In this document: in pieces, positions 11,160 through 22,234 of the stretch
Position numbering within the stretch: position 1 is the stretch's first letter
Layout: every line of letters starts with the position of its first letter
Source: Echiichthys vipera
Lineage: Eukaryota; Chordata; Actinopteri; Perciformes; Trachinidae
Direction of reading: 5' to 3'
Assembly (NCBI GenBank): GCA_963691815.1
Contig: OY829654.1
Coordinates: 936,463-1,000,462 of the forward strand
DNA length: 64,000 nt
The notes under the pieces: model-generated
Told to the model about the DNA's origin: nothing
Seen by the model: the letters and a program-made list of their open reading frames with translations, nothing else
The model's database searches: none
Program-made: the position numbers and the translations under genes

Positions 11160-11345
11160 ACACACACAAGCAAACTGGAAGATCCAGCAGCAGATTTTGG
11201 CTCAATTACCCGAACCTCCTTCACCTGAACCTGAAGTTTAGGGGGCAGCATTCCCAAGTACTGTTTCATGATGAGGACTTCACCAATTACATGAATACGT
11301 TTTACCTTGCGGTTGAATCGACCGCACAGCTCCTGCAAGGTCAAC
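11160..11345 (-). pseudogene. possible SCAN/gypsy gag-like fragment
   Basis: The minus-strand frame from 11344 reads TLQELCGRF, then IGEVLIMKQYLGMLPPKL, then VKEVRVIEPKSAA. The order and spacing of hydrophobic residues, with the LP and VKE...P motifs, resemble the SCAN domain and the gypsy-type gag capsid end from which SCAN derives. It is too short and isolated to be functional. It could be chance or another family. Confidence 0.4.
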
Positions 11346-11409
11346 TTAGATTCACGTTTTCACTTCATTAGAGGTCACTGGAACATTTTAGCCACTGGAA
11401 TTACATTCA

Positions 11410-11554
11410 TTCATTCATTCATTCATCTTCAGCCTCTTGTCCCTGTCGGGTCGTAGGGGGGCTGGAGCCGATCCCAGCTGACGTTGGGCGTGAGGCGGGG
11501 TCCACCCTGGACAGGACGCCAGTCTACCACAGGACACATAGAGACGAACAGAGA
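11410..11554 (-). mobile_element. SINE 3' fragment fused to H1
   Basis: An ATTC tail (11402-11425) and the SINE body TCTTCAGCCTCTTGTCCCTG are followed by CAGTCTACCACAGGACACAT. The body breaks at 11554, exactly where H1 sequence begins. Confidence 0.8.
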
Positions 11555-11760
11555 GAGACAACCATACGGAAAGATGTGGAAACAAAGCCACGCATCGCCA
11601 TGACGTCATCAATGCGTGTGACGTGTTACGGCGTGATGACGTATAGGCAGCAAGAAGCATTCTCCGAGGCCCAGGTAGTGTGAGTACAAACGGGCCTGGA
11701 GGGGGGGACAAGGACCCTAAAGCACGGGGCACGGGACGGAGGCACAGTGGGAGGGCGCCC
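11555..11760 (+). mobile_element. H1 MITE, copy 4 (one end only)
   Basis: It runs from inside the Myb segment through the CRE (11601-11608) to the perfect terminus GGAGGGCGCCC at 11760, followed by TTA. The other half is replaced by SINE sequence. Confidence 0.85.
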
Positions 11761-13541
11761 TTAATGACCTTTTCATCAACACCCTCCCACACACTGTCAC
11801 TAACACACCAACAGTGTCACTGTAACAGTTCACCACGACTCAATAATGGAACAAATCAAGAGTTCCTCCGGTTCTGTGGTTTGGCTTCACGTCGTCAGGG
11901 CAGATACACAAGTTCAATCCCGGGACCTTTGGTATTAAATGGGAAAAGAAAAAAGAAAGAAGTTTGGTACATTTGTGCAGCGATTTTCCGTCTCTGCCTG
12001 GCTTTAAATTACCCACGCAGGTTTTCCGAGTGACAGGTTTGAGGTCATTGAAATCACTCAGCCCTCCTGCTTCACCTCGACTCGAGCTCCGTGGCCCCGG
12101 GCCGGGTCGGGCTTCCCGTTTGTCGCTTTGCTCCAGAACATCTGAACTGGAGCTGCCCCTCCTGTGGCCTTCGCCGCCTGCCAATTCACTCTTCCCCGAA
12201 ACCCAGAGAGCCGGAAAACTGCTGCGCTGCCTTTGAAAAAACACAAAAATGAGTTTCGTAACCATCGTAAGTCAAACGTAGCAATTGTGCTTGTGTTGTT
12301 TTCAGCGCTGCTATTTTAACTTTGCTTTCTTTTCCCCCCCCCGCTCGCTGATTTTCATGCCAACCGTAGCGTTTCTTCCATCATCACAGCGCTGGTGGGA
12401 GCGTGTGCAGCCAATTCCAGAAAATTGCCCTGGAGAGCTTTGCAATGCGTTGTTTGAACAACCCAGAGCCTTTCTATGGGTGTGCCCTCTCTATTTTGCT
12501 CCACTCTGGGACTCGGCTGTAATTGCTTGTTTAAGGATAATAACAGGGGAAGACTCTCAGAGGAGCCCCGCACCACAATCACCAGCCTCGAGGCGAGCAT
12601 CGCAACCGCAGTGCAGTGCGACGGAGGAGCGGAGGATGAGGGGGAGGGCGAGGAACAGAGGAAGAGTGAGACAGACTGCATGGTAATTAAGGGCTTATTT
12701 TTCCTGCCGACTGACTGAAGAGCATCTGCACAGCTCTCACCTGCTCAGAGGGGATTGTGCTGCTGTTTGTGTGTTTGTGAGAGGCCGGCCTTCTCCGCCT
12801 GTGCTTTCCCCCAGTGGTGTCTTTATAATGTGATGCAGGGACGGCAGCCAGCGCAGGCGGCGGGTCAGACAGGGGGAGGTAATTAAATTAGGGGTGGCGC
12901 TCTGGCAAACTGGAGGCTGAACGAGGCACGGGGGACTTCAGTGATCCCTGGGACGCATTGTTTCCCTTCTCTCAGTAACGCAGAGTAAAGCAGCTTTACC
13001 CAGCGGACCCACAACACATCACAGCGGTGCAGCACGGGAAGACGAACGTTCACGTGATCACTATCACATTAACATGCATACGCATAAGCCATCTGCTTAC
13101 AGTAGGAGTAACAAACATTATCAGATCCACAGTACAGCGTACAGCGTGCAGCGTGCAGGGACCCAGACAGCAGTGTAACATCTGAGAGTGGCTGAGCTGA
13201 GAGCAGCACCAGCATCCTTTCACACCGACTCTGACACATGGAGGAGATGCTGAAGGGTTTTCTTTATAATGTGTGTCCATGAATGATCTCTACACGCGTA
13301 GTTCGAGCATCTACGCTTCAAATCATCAAAGCAACAGAGGAGAAAAAGCCTGGAGAGAGAATTTACATCCATTCTTTTGGTGCTGATGGAAGAACAACGC
13401 AGTTTTACCTACATTAGATTTGATAAATGACAGTTATTACTAATACTCTACCTCTGCCTGATACAGAGGCTGTGTGAACTTGAGTGAGAAGTTAATTTGA
13501 TTGATGCGGCGTCTGGAAATCTCCTTCAACCACCTACAACC
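11761..13541. other. no recognisable feature
   Basis: Long unassigned stretch with polypyrimidine patches (12332-12343). The small ORFs at 12285-12718 overlap on both strands and show no motif. Confidence 0.5.
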
Positions 13542-13549
13542 CTCCAGAC

Positions 13550-13985
13550 AGCCTGGTCTCACCAAACGGCGTGTGAATGACACGCTATTTCTCTCAAGCC
13601 ATGTCATGTTTTTTTGCGTGTCATTTCACGCCATGTAGTCTCAGTTGACTTGTATAGTGCAGAGATGGCGTTGTCATTTTACGCACAAATGTCATTTAGG
13701 GAAAACCTGCGTGTTCGTATTTCTCCGCTACCTTGCGGAGAAATACGAAGTGGTGGAGTGGTGGAGTGGTGAACCCTAACCCTAACCCTAACCCTAACTC
13801 CTAACCCTGACCCTAACCCGAACCCTAACCCCAACCCCTGACCCTAACCCTAACCCTAACCCTGGGTAACTACGGGCGTTAAATGACACGCGAAAAGCTT
13901 TATATGCGTAGACATGCACGCGAAAAGTCATGAAAGTCATGAAAAGTGGCGTGCTATTTATACGGCCTCCCATGAGACCACGTAG
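13550..13985. mobile_element. hAT-like palindromic element carrying telomere-type repeats
   Basis: Ends CCTGGTCTCACC and CATGAGACCACGTAG are inverted. A perfect 8-bp target duplication CTCCAGAC flanks it (13542-13549 and 13986-13993). A 14-bp hairpin TTCGTATTTCTCCG/CGGAGAAATACGAA lies at about 13716-13750. A second copy (25835-26272) shares the ends and hairpin but not the telomere-type array. No coding region. Confidence 0.8.
13773..13864. repeat. interstitial telomere-type (CCCTAA)n array
   Basis: About 15 units of CCCTAA with some variants (CCCTGA, CCCGAA, CCCCAA) form the centre of the surrounding hAT-like element. It is not a chromosome end: unrelated sequence continues on both sides. 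Confidence 0.95.
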
Positions 13986-14047
13986 CTCCAGACCGTCCCT
14001 GTGCTTAAACAGTTGCCCTCGCTGTGATTTTGGCCCTTTTTTTGGCC

Positions 14048-14105
<58 letters not shown>
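14048..14105. repeat. (TG)n microsatellite
   Basis: About 28 TG units, interrupted once by TTTG. Confidence 0.98.
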
Positions 14106-14106
<1 letters not shown>

Positions 14107-14385
14107 GTGCATTGAGTGTCCTTTGTGTTATCGCTGAATTTGCGGTGAGGAATAGTGGTGGTGGGTTACAGATGCCATCCTGACACCTGTGGTATCTTGA
14201 TGTTAGAGACACAAGGTTTGAGGGTTCAAAATCCTCTTTGCACTTCAGAACCAGTCAATTTCCATCGGTGGTTCTTGCATTTAAAGGCTGTGAACTACTC
14301 CTCATGATGAGTTAATGAATATAAAACCTGTGAGATGCTGATTTGATAACTAGAGATATTGAATTAGTAATGCATAGGTACATTA

Positions 14386-14871
14386 CAGAGCAAACGCTTG
14401 GACACACCTTCTCAGTCAAAGAGACTATGAAAATCATAGATGCACTTGGAGACACTTTCAAAGTTGACTGACCTTCATTTCTTAAAGTAATGACGGTCGC
14501 TCGTGCCGTAACACAAATTCTGTTCAGTGGGAGCATCAGCTGTGTGTCCACCTGACGTCTGCACAACACAACTGAAGCTCCCGACCCCATTTACAAGGTA
14601 GGAAATCCCACTTATTGAAGCTGACGGGGCACAACTGTGGAGTGGAGACCACTTCAGGTGACGACCTCCTGAAGCTCATCCAGAGAACGCAGAGTGTGCA
14701 AAGCAAAAGGTGAAGAAACTAGAATATAAGGCGTGTTTTCAGTTGTTTTATTCATATTTCCACATGTGTTCATTCAGTTTTGACGCCTTCAGTGTGAATC
14801 TACAACGTCAGTAGTCCTGAAAAGAAAGGAAACTCATTGAATGTGAAGGTGGGTCCAAACTTTCGGTCTGT
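14386..14871 (-). mobile_element. Tc1-like transposon, internally deleted
   Basis: Inverted ends CAGAGCAAACGCTTGGACAC and GGGTCCAAACTTTCGGTCTG lie next to TA dinucleotides (14384-14385 and 14872-14873). On the minus strand the fragments VITLRNEGQS and TLKVSPSAS (about 14435-14505) match the helix-turn-helix start of Tc1 transposases. Most of the transposase, including the DDE domain, is deleted. Confidence 0.75.
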
Positions 14872-14877
14872 ACTAAG

Positions 14878-15139
14878 GGCGGCTGTGGCTTAGTGGTAGA
14901 GTGGGTCGTCCTCCATTCGAGAGATTGGCTGTTTGATCCCCCGGTCCACGTGTCGAAGTGTCCTTGGGCAAGACACTGGACCCTGCATTGCTCAGGGTGT
15001 GTAAATGTGGTGTGAATGGTCAGATTAGACGGTATGAATGTCTGTGTGAACGGGTGAATGTGACAAGTAGTGTGAAAGCACCTTGAGCAGTCAGAAGACT
15101 AGAAAGGCGCTATAGAAGTACAACTCCATTTACCATTTA
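14878..15139 (+). mobile_element. tRNA-derived SINE (GGGCGGCTGTGGC family)
   Basis: A-box-like TGGCTTAGTGGTAGAG and a decayed B box (GTTTGATCCC). It ends CCATTTACCATTTA. It is flanked by CTGTAC (14869-14874 and 15140-15145), so it landed at the end of the Tc1-like element. Confidence 0.8.
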
Positions 15140-15660
15140 CTGTACGTGCGTGAGATGGGACGCTGGGGGCTGAAGCAGGAGGTCGTACTGCGACACGCCG
15201 CGCTCGCACCCTCCCCCTGAGGCCGTGTTAGTAAAACATCACAGCGGAGGGTGATCCAGCCTCTTCTGTCACGAGCTACTCAAGCAGGTGTATTAGTGCA
15301 CGTGTCCGCGCTGATCTATACCCCCCCTCCCCGTCCCTCCTCCTCCTCCTCCACCCCTGCTGAATACAAACGCAGGTCCTATTAATCCCATTATGCAAAT
15401 TGGGGTTAAAAATCACACAGGGTTCGCTCCTTTTTTCCTCTCCGTCTCCCCTCATTCCTCTGCACACGGCTTCTTAATGAAGTGGGAGCAGCAGGGTCGG
15501 CTCCAGCATGCACGGGAGTAACCCATGACAAATGCGTGTGTTTGGGGGGGTGCAGGGGCGTTTCAGCTCGCTGTGACGGATCGGCATCCAGCATGGTGAG
15601 GACCAGGACCAGGACAATTGGCAGAGAGGCTGTGAGGCCACACACCCAGAAACACGGGTA
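15140..15660. other. no recognisable feature
   Basis: Pyrimidine-rich non-coding sequence; nothing assigned. A short GATG run follows at 15660-15676. Confidence 0.5.
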
Positions 15661-15956
15661 GATGGATGGATGGATGGGCGCAGTGGAGAGGCGGCCATCT
15701 GCACATTAGTCACATCGATGTCGCATAAAAGAACTTTTCACTGAATCGCCGTTTCTCATCAGCGTACAGGACTCAATACCTTTCGTTGACACGCCTTTAG
15801 AGAGGGAACGTATTCATTCAGTTCCTCGTACGATCGTTCTGTCGCTGTCTGTGCAGAACCAAAGGGGTACGGCCACGGTGGAGGGGTGAATGGTGACATG
15901 GGAGTGGGCCTAAGTCCAGTGTCTGTGGTATACAAATGCAGGTTCTTCCCAGAGAT

Positions 15957-16131
15957 CCATCCATCCATCCATCAGTCCATCCATCTATCCACCCATCCAT
16001 CCATCCATCTATCCATCCATCCATCCACCCATCCATCCATCTATCCATCCATCCATCCACCCATCCATCCATCCATCCATCCATCCATCCATCCATCCAT
16101 CCATCCACCCATCCACCTATCCATCCTTCCA
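15957..16131. repeat. (CCAT)n microsatellite
   Basis: About 43 tetranucleotide units with CTAT, CAGT and CACC variants. It generates open frames with poly His-Pro-Ser or Trp-Met-Asp on both strands. Confidence 0.97.
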
Positions 16132-16280
16132 TCAATCAATACAAAAATGTGGAGATTTTCAGTGTAAAAGTAATTGTGACACTGCGGTCACCTTCTCTTC
16201 CTCTTGTGTCACCGGTCTGATGTCCCCCCCCCCCTGATCCATGATTGTTTCCACCTGTGTCCCCCCCCCGCTCAGTAGAG

Positions 16281-16493
16281 CTCTAATCTAATCTCTCCAC
16301 CTGGTCCTGGGTCTTCCCCGAGGCCTCCTCCCAGCTGGACGTGCCTGGAACACCTCCCTAGGGAGGCGCCCAGGGTTCATCCTTACCAGATGATCCTGAA
16401 CCACCTCAACTGGCTCCTTTCAACACAAAGGAGCAGCGGCTCTACTCCGAGTTCCTCACGGATGCTGAGATCTAATCTCTCCACCTGGTCCTA
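16281..16493 (-). mobile_element. RTE-like LINE 3' fragment
   Basis: It carries the conserved C-terminal coding block TCCCAGCTGGACGTGCCTGG to AGCAGCGGCTCTACTCCGAG, shared with 20131, 30283, 47210 and 50870. The 3' tail is missing. A repeated GATCTAATCTCTCCACCTGG follows at 16468-16490. Confidence 0.7.
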
Positions 16494-16618
16494 CATGAGC
16501 AGCAGGAGATTTGAAATCTCCATTAAATGTTTTTGACCCACTGAAATAAGGTGTAACTTAGTCCACTTACATTGCACATCTTATGGAGGAGTCGATATGA
16601 GTCAAAGTCTGACTTAAA

Positions 16619-16967
16619 GGGCGCCCTCCCACTGTGCCTCCGTCCCGTGCCCCGTGCTTTAGGGTCCTTGTCCCCCCCTCCAGGCCCGTTTGTACTCACA
16701 CTACCTGGGCCTCGGAGAATGCTTCTTGCTGCCTATACGTCATCACGCCGTAACACGTCACACGCATTGATGACGTCATGGCGATGCGTGGCTTTGTTTC
16801 CAGATCTTTCCGTAGACCTCGGAGTTTTTGTGCGTCTTGTCGACTGTTTTTGAATCTTTTCATCGACCAAATCTGCAGTAAACACTCCACCTCCGCATCA
16901 CACCAACGTGAACCTTTCACCGCCATTGTTTGAAATGTCCGCGCATGGTCCCTCCTTCTTTTTCCTA
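16619..16967 (-). mobile_element. H1 MITE, copy 5 (right part missing)
   Basis: Perfect left terminus GGGCGCCCTCCCACTGTGCC; CRE at 16771-16778; Myb remnant with its ATG at about 16926. It breaks at 16967, before the CACGTG duplication. Confidence 0.9.
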
Positions 16968-17677
16968 TGCAAGAGACGTGTGGAGCGCTCCAGAAGTGAC
17001 CAGCTGACGGAGGCGGATTTTGCGGTTTCATGTGGACGGAAATATCCCGTTAGTCGTTTGTTGGTTTTTGCGCTCCTCCTTTAAACGCTGTTTCATGGAA
17101 GTGATCAAACTGAACATGAGCTTTAGTCGAGTCACTACTGCTGGAGGCCGAGCGTGAGTGTGCGTCTGCATGCGTGGTGACAGCGCGTGATTCAGACAGA
17201 CATGCCTGGCACACCGGCTGTGTCTCTTCTCTGCGTGATGGAGTATCCTGTCATGCTACGGTCTGGACCCTCATTCTGTTCTGCCTCAGTGTGACGGAGT
17301 GTCGCTGCAGTCCAGGTTGACGTGGCTCAGCCTCCTCCTCGACCTGTTAGTCTGTTGCGGTACTGTCTCCCACTGACTAACAGCACTTAGACAGGATGGA
17401 TGGGCAGAAAGAGCCATCGCTGTGCTCCTGTCACCTCACTCAGAGCATCATCTACTGCTGCAGCCTCTGGACACTGCAGACAGTAACACTGTACTGCAGC
17501 ACTGCACAGTTTCACAGTCAGGCAACATGGGTGGAAATGGAAAAACCTGCACGATTGCCATTGCATTAGTGTAGTCGTTTACATTACTCTAATCATTCTG
17601 CAGTCAAACTTAATATAATGCAGACTGAGCATGATGTGTAAGAAACAATCCTGTCAGTTTTAGGAGTCTGAATCTTA
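16968..17677. other. no recognisable feature
   Basis: Unassigned sequence. Confidence 0.5.
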
Positions 17678-17745
17678 GGGCGCACTCACACTATGCGTTC
17701 GCGCCGGGCAAAAACAGGTTTTTCAGGTCAAGCCTAGTGCGTTTG
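17678..17745 (+). mobile_element. H1 terminus fragment
   Basis: TTA is followed by GGGCGCACTCACACTATGCG and the AAAACAGGTTTTTCAGG inner end, as at 31093. It stops at 17745, where sequence of a different (hAT) family soon begins. Confidence 0.7.
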
Positions 17746-17765
17746 CTTCGCGCATTTCTACGCTA

Positions 17766-18245
17766 CGTGCTTGTTCCCATGTCTGTGTTTGTTTCCAATA
17801 TGATGGTTGAGGACGTAATAAATGTAGGATGTAATAAAAGCATATGTCTTCTTCTGCATGGTGTTCAGTGATGTATAATGCTGCCTTGAGGCGGGCAGTA
17901 CCTCTGCCTCAAGGCAGGCGGCGATAGTGAGCAGCCTGACAGCCAGCAGCCAGGTCACGGTGAACTCTGACCCGTGTGCAAAAGGTAAACACAGGAAGTG
18001 AGCTGTGCGACGCTGTAGAGCTTCAAAGCTGGACTTTCAGTCAAAGCAAGAAGTCGTTTACAGGTAAAGGTGAGATATACTGCAACATACAGCTGCACTG
18101 GTGTGTTAAAATGGTTCTCAGCATCCTGTTCACTCCTGTTCGCTCCTCTTCTCTCATCCTATCCTGTCGGCGTCCTACTGTATGTTTGTAAATCTGACTT
18201 GTGAGTCAGTGCCTCCCCAACCCCGACCCTCACTGCACGTCACTG
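17766..18245. mobile_element. hAT element 3' half (relative of 26699-27376)
   Basis: It shares GTGCTTGTTCCCATGTCTGT and CCAATATGATGGTTGAGGA with 27268-27320, and the same terminus CACTGCACGTCACTG, ending at 18245. The left end is missing. The two copies differ inside by about 300 bp, so at least one is internally rearranged. Confidence 0.65.
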
Positions 18246-19318
18246 GAAGAAACCCGCTGATTTGACGGTTTTTATAATGACTTTAATGGAAGGAGACATC
18301 GTTTCATTCGAGTAGGTCGTGTTTTCATCACATCACACCTGTTTGACATGGATTTATATCAAATGTGTCCCGATTGTTTGGTGTTGTTGTCGCCGTGTTC
18401 TGTGTTAAAGACTTATTTACAGCCATTGTTATTCCATTACATGTCTGTGCATCGTCTTGATTGGTAATTCACAGGTGTTAAAAGTTTCCTAATGACAAAT
18501 AAATCAAATAAAATACATAAATTGGACACTGGATGAACTGCAACTTCCCGTTTAACATGAAATCTTGTTTTTATTTTGCATTCTTTACGTCATTTATAGA
18601 TGGTTTGTTGGTTTGTGTAGGATTTAAACTCCATTTTTGCTCCTTTGTTGAATATTTACAGACATAAATGATACATTAATTATTAAGTCATAATGACAAT
18701 AATAGGATGATAAATGCCCCCAGCTCTTCGGCGCCACAGCGCTGAATGGCCGACGTTAGAGGCCTTAAAAAACAATTCATAAGAGTCCTTTTGGGGGGGG
18801 CGGACCGTGTCCTGTGTTGGTGGCTGCTGGTTTTCACCACATGCAACTAAGCTCCAAAGTGTGTGTGATGTTTCACCGGCCCGCTCATGCTGCCCGGCAA
18901 CAGACAAGGCGGCTAACTGAATCACAGTGACGACCATCTGGGGAGGTGAACGTGTCATGCTGTGCCAAGCTGCAGAGAAATAACTCATCATCGCGCTGCC
19001 CTCAGAGGAAGACAGAAGGCGGAGGAGAGCAGCAGCAGCCGTGCCAACGCGCTTCACGATGTCTCATTATGATACGGAGAACGTGGGACGGGCGAACCGC
19101 CACCTGCCCTTTCATTGTCTCCGTGCTGCGGTTTAGTCGACACGGCTGTCTGGCACCGCGGCGCTGTTTTCGTGTCAAAGTCGAGTCCAATTTATTTGAT
19201 TTTGCATCATAAATCTCCGACACAGAGGCAAAGTGGAGAACCCTTCTGATGGCTGGGTAGGCTACGCACCAGGACACCGTCAGTGGACAGTTTAATCAGA
19301 TGGCATGAAACCGGAGCA
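18246..19318. other. no recognisable feature
   Basis: Unassigned. The ORFs at 18683-19277 are antisense overlaps without motifs. Confidence 0.5.
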
Positions 19319-19660
19319 GCATTCATTCATTCATCTTCAGCCTCTTGTCGCTGTCGGGGGCGCGGGGGGCTGGAGTCGATCCCAGCTGACATGGGGCGTG
19401 AGGCGGGGTCCACCCTGGACAGGACGCCAGTCTATCACAGGACACATAGAGACGAACAGAGTCAGACAACCATTCACACCTACGGGTGATTTAGAGTCAT
19501 CAATGAACCGAACACCTGCACGTCTTTGGACTGTGGGAGGAAACCGGAGAACCCGGAGAAAACCCACGCAGACACGGGGACAACATGCTCCACACAGAAG
19601 GGCCCCAGCCGGGATTCAAACCAGGAACCCTCTTGCTGTGAGACAACAGTGCTGACCGTG
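19319..19660 (-). mobile_element. tRNA-derived SINE (ATTC-tailed), nearly complete
   Basis: The ATTC tail at 19319-19332 is followed by the TCTTCAGCCTCTTGTCGCTG body. Towards the head, GGGATTCAAACCAGG is the complement of a pol III B box. Copies with better ends lie at 28269 and 40011. Confidence 0.8.
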
Positions 19661-19728
19661 TACCATACCAATAAAAGAACAACTTTTGGGAAAACATAAC
19701 AGACACCCATTACAACTATAGCTGATGA

Positions 19729-19729
<1 letters not shown>

Positions 19730-19760
<31 letters not shown>
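19730..19760. repeat. (AAT)n microsatellite
   Basis: About ten ATA/AAT units. Confidence 0.95.
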
Positions 19761-19763
19761 TTA

Positions 19764-20130
19764 ATGTAGTATAGGTGTAATTAAGAGTGACGTTTGAAAT
19801 TAGCATAAACCAATGCTGCAAGTCTAGGAAATGTATTTATTTGACTTGTTTTTCTTTCTGTATTGAGAGAAACTTGCAGTAAGTAATTAATCATAATCAA
19901 CCGTTCATGACGGAGAACAAAGCACGCTTTAGAAAGTGACGCTATTCATAGTTTTTAGTCACGTGACCGGGTCAGTTCACCTCCTCAGCCCGTCCTGATC
20001 TCTGAGCTCAGCTTTTACTCTCAATCTCCTTCACCGTGTCATAACATATCATAAAAAACTCGTATGAGTTCGTACCCGTTAATGAGAATTGATTTAAGCT
20101 CCTGACTGATGAGATTCCACCGCAAGATAA
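19764..20130. other. no recognisable feature
   Basis: AT-rich non-coding sequence. Confidence 0.5.
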
Positions 20131-20875
20131 TATCTAGTTCTCTCATCTCAGCTTCAGCCTCTGATCCTGGATCAGGTCTCAGGGGCAGCAGCTCCAGCAG
20201 GGGACCCTCAACTTCCCTTTCCCGGGCCACATTAACCAGCTCTAACTGGGGGATCCTGAGGCGTTCCCAGGCCAGTGTGGAGATCCAATCTCTCCACCTG
20301 GTCCTGGGTCTTCCCCGAGGCCTCCTCCCAGCTGGACGTGCCTGGAACACCTCCCTAGGGAGGCGCCCAGGGTTCATCCTTACCAGATGATCCTGAACAA
20401 CCTCAACTGGCTCCTTTCAACACAAAGGAGCAGCAGCTCTACTCCGAGTTCCTCACGGATGCTGAACTTCTCCCCCTCTCTCTAAGGGAGACTCCAGACC
20501 CCCTCCTGAGGAAACACACTTCACACGCTTGGACCTGGACCTGGTTCTTTGGGTCCTGACCTGGACCTGGTTCTTTGGGTCCTGACCCGTGACCTGGTTC
20601 TTTGGGTCCTGACCCAGCTTTCATGACCACAGGTGAGGGTAGGAACCAGGACTGAGGGTAGATCCAGAGCTTTGCCTTCCTCAGCTCTCTGTTCATCACA
20701 ACGGTGCGGTAGAGCGACTGCAGGACCGCCCTCCATTGTTCCCTCACTCCTGAACCAGATCCCGAGGTCCTTGAAGTCCTTCACTTGGGGTCAGGACTCA
20801 TTCCCGACCTGGAGTAACAATCCACCGGTTTCCTGCTGAGAGCCACGGCCTCGATTTAGAGGTGCTGATCCTCAA
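20131..20875 (-). pseudogene. RTE-like LINE 3' end with C-terminal RT-side coding remnant
   Basis: A 5'-truncated copy. On the minus strand, reading from about 20790, it gives DLGIWFRSEGTM, then RTVVMNRELRKAK, PTLTCGHESWV and, after a break, PGRLPREVFQARPAGRRPRG and RDWISTLAWERL. This is the region downstream of the reverse transcriptase in the RTE-like (Rex3-type) LINEs common in fish. Frames shift several times and the 3' tail is degenerate. A 25-26 bp tandem repeat (20523-20613) interrupts it. It is non-functional. Confidence 0.7.
20523..20613. repeat. 25-26 bp VNTR inside the RTE-like LINE
   Basis: Three units of CCTGGTTCTTTGGGTCCTGA with short linkers. The same unit occurs once at 30677-30700 and twice at 47440-47492, so its copy number differs between LINE copies. 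Confidence 0.85.
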
Positions 20876-21499
20876 ACCGATGCATACTGAAGATTTTTAA
20901 GAAATCATTCTAAACGACATCTGGGTATTTTTGACATACTGCAGACTCTGCCACATGCGGCCAAATCAATAAGTATTGCTCGTGTAGAAGCATTGAAGGT
21001 TCAGCTAACCAGGTGTCTCGGCCAAAAGTGTCTCATCAGCACTTTTCACCTGCCCGTCTCACACCACAGATGCACTTTAATTATAATCTACTCGATGTCT
21101 GCACCAGCTCCATCAGGCTCGAGTCTCAGCTGCGTCTCACAGGTGTTAATGAGACCTGAAGCGCAACACGATTAAATAAGGTTTATGCCCTATATAAAAA
21201 AAAATATATATATATATTTACATGGTGCATGTGGGCGCAGCAGAGAGCGTGCTGTGACTGGAGCCAGAGCCAGAGAGCAGCACTCTGAGGAGCTGCAGTG
21301 TTCATTTAGTGACACTTTCACTGTCTGCCGTTCTCTGCCCAGCACCTGGATGCTGTGAAATCTGCAGACCAGTTGGATCCGCTATAGACACTCACTTAAG
21401 TGTCGGCCTGCGAGTGTGACGTGTGCAGTCGTAGCTTCACAGAATTTAGCAGGAAGGAAGGATTCAATAGAGGTCACATTAATCACACTGATCTAATGG
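20876..21499. other. no recognisable feature
   Basis: Unassigned; includes a short (TA)n run at about 21205-21219. Confidence 0.5.
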
Positions 21500-21740
21500 T
21501 TGTGTTAGGGTTTGTGTTTGATCAGGACCCAAATGCACGACTCGACTCTGGTTCAAAGTGCAACAAACAGTCCTTAATGTTCAAAATGGTGCAATCATAG
21601 GTGCGAGGTGTGGAGGGGTGGTGCGAGGTCCCAGGATCCTGATGTGGGAGGTGGAGTCACCGAGGAGTGCGTGGATGCAGGTGGCGTGATGTGAGGTCCG
21701 CTGTAGGGGGGGGCGGTGATGCAGTGAGAGAGCTCCGGGA
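21500..21740. mobile_element. unclassified dispersed repeat fragment
   Basis: TTTGTGTTTGATCAGGACCC, AGTGCAACAAAC and CCTTAATGTTCAAAA recur inverted at 28893-29005. The GGACCCAAATGCA motif resembles that inside the LTR-like family (9330, 25080, 30115). Boundaries and class are uncertain. Confidence 0.5.
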
Positions 21741-21744
21741 GCAG

Positions 21745-21917
21745 GCAGCAGGCAGGCAGGTCCACAGGCAGGTCCACAGGCAGGTCCACAGGCAGATCCA
21801 CAGGCAGGTCCACAGGCAGGTCCACAGGCAGGTCCACAGGCAGATCCACAGGCAGGTCCACAGGCAGGTCCACAGGCAGGTCCACAGGCAGGTCCACAGG
21901 CAGGCAGGTCCACGGGC
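21745..21917. repeat. 12-bp minisatellite
   Basis: About 14 units of AGGCAGGTCCAC with an AGGCAGATCCAC variant. It abuts the broken edge of H1 copy 7 and keeps several frames open (Cys-Gly-Pro-Ala, Val-Asp-Leu-Pro and similar peptides), which are not genes. Confidence 0.95.
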
Positions 21918-21923
21918 AGATCC

Positions 21924-22234
21924 AACTTGAACCTTTCGCCGCCATTGTTTGAAATGTCCGCGCATGGTCCCTCCTTCTTTTTTCTACGTCCCAACAGGCG
22001 CACAGGAAATTACCTCAGAACCGCCGTAGGCCTCATGCTCGTACACGTGCGCACGCTCATGCTCGTACACGTGCAAACGTGCTTTACTAAAGCCCACCTC
22101 TCCCAAACGGGCCGTGGACGGCAAGCGTGCCGCTCCTAGACGTGGTACGGTTGCACTCACACTGGTCAAAGGAACCAGACTTTAGCCGTGAAACGTGCTG
22201 GGGCACGGGACGGAGACACAGTGGGAGTGCACCC
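21924..22234 (-). mobile_element. H1 MITE, copy 7 (right half)
   Basis: It begins in the Myb segment and runs through the CACGTG duplication to the terminus GGGAGTGCACCC, then TTA. The CRE half is missing; the minisatellite occupies its place. Confidence 0.85.

Noticed and set aside
13773..13864. Chromosome end or degraded telomere
   Set aside because: The CCCTAA array is only about 90 bp and lies inside an element with an 8-bp target duplication; unrelated DNA continues on both sides.
15818..16220. Trp-Met-Asp-Gly and His-Pro-Ser repeat ORFs
   Set aside because: Produced by the (CCAT)n microsatellite.
21581..22003. Overlapping Cys-Gly-Pro and Val-Asp-Leu-Pro ORFs in several frames
   Set aside because: Produced by the 12-bp minisatellite at 21745-21917.
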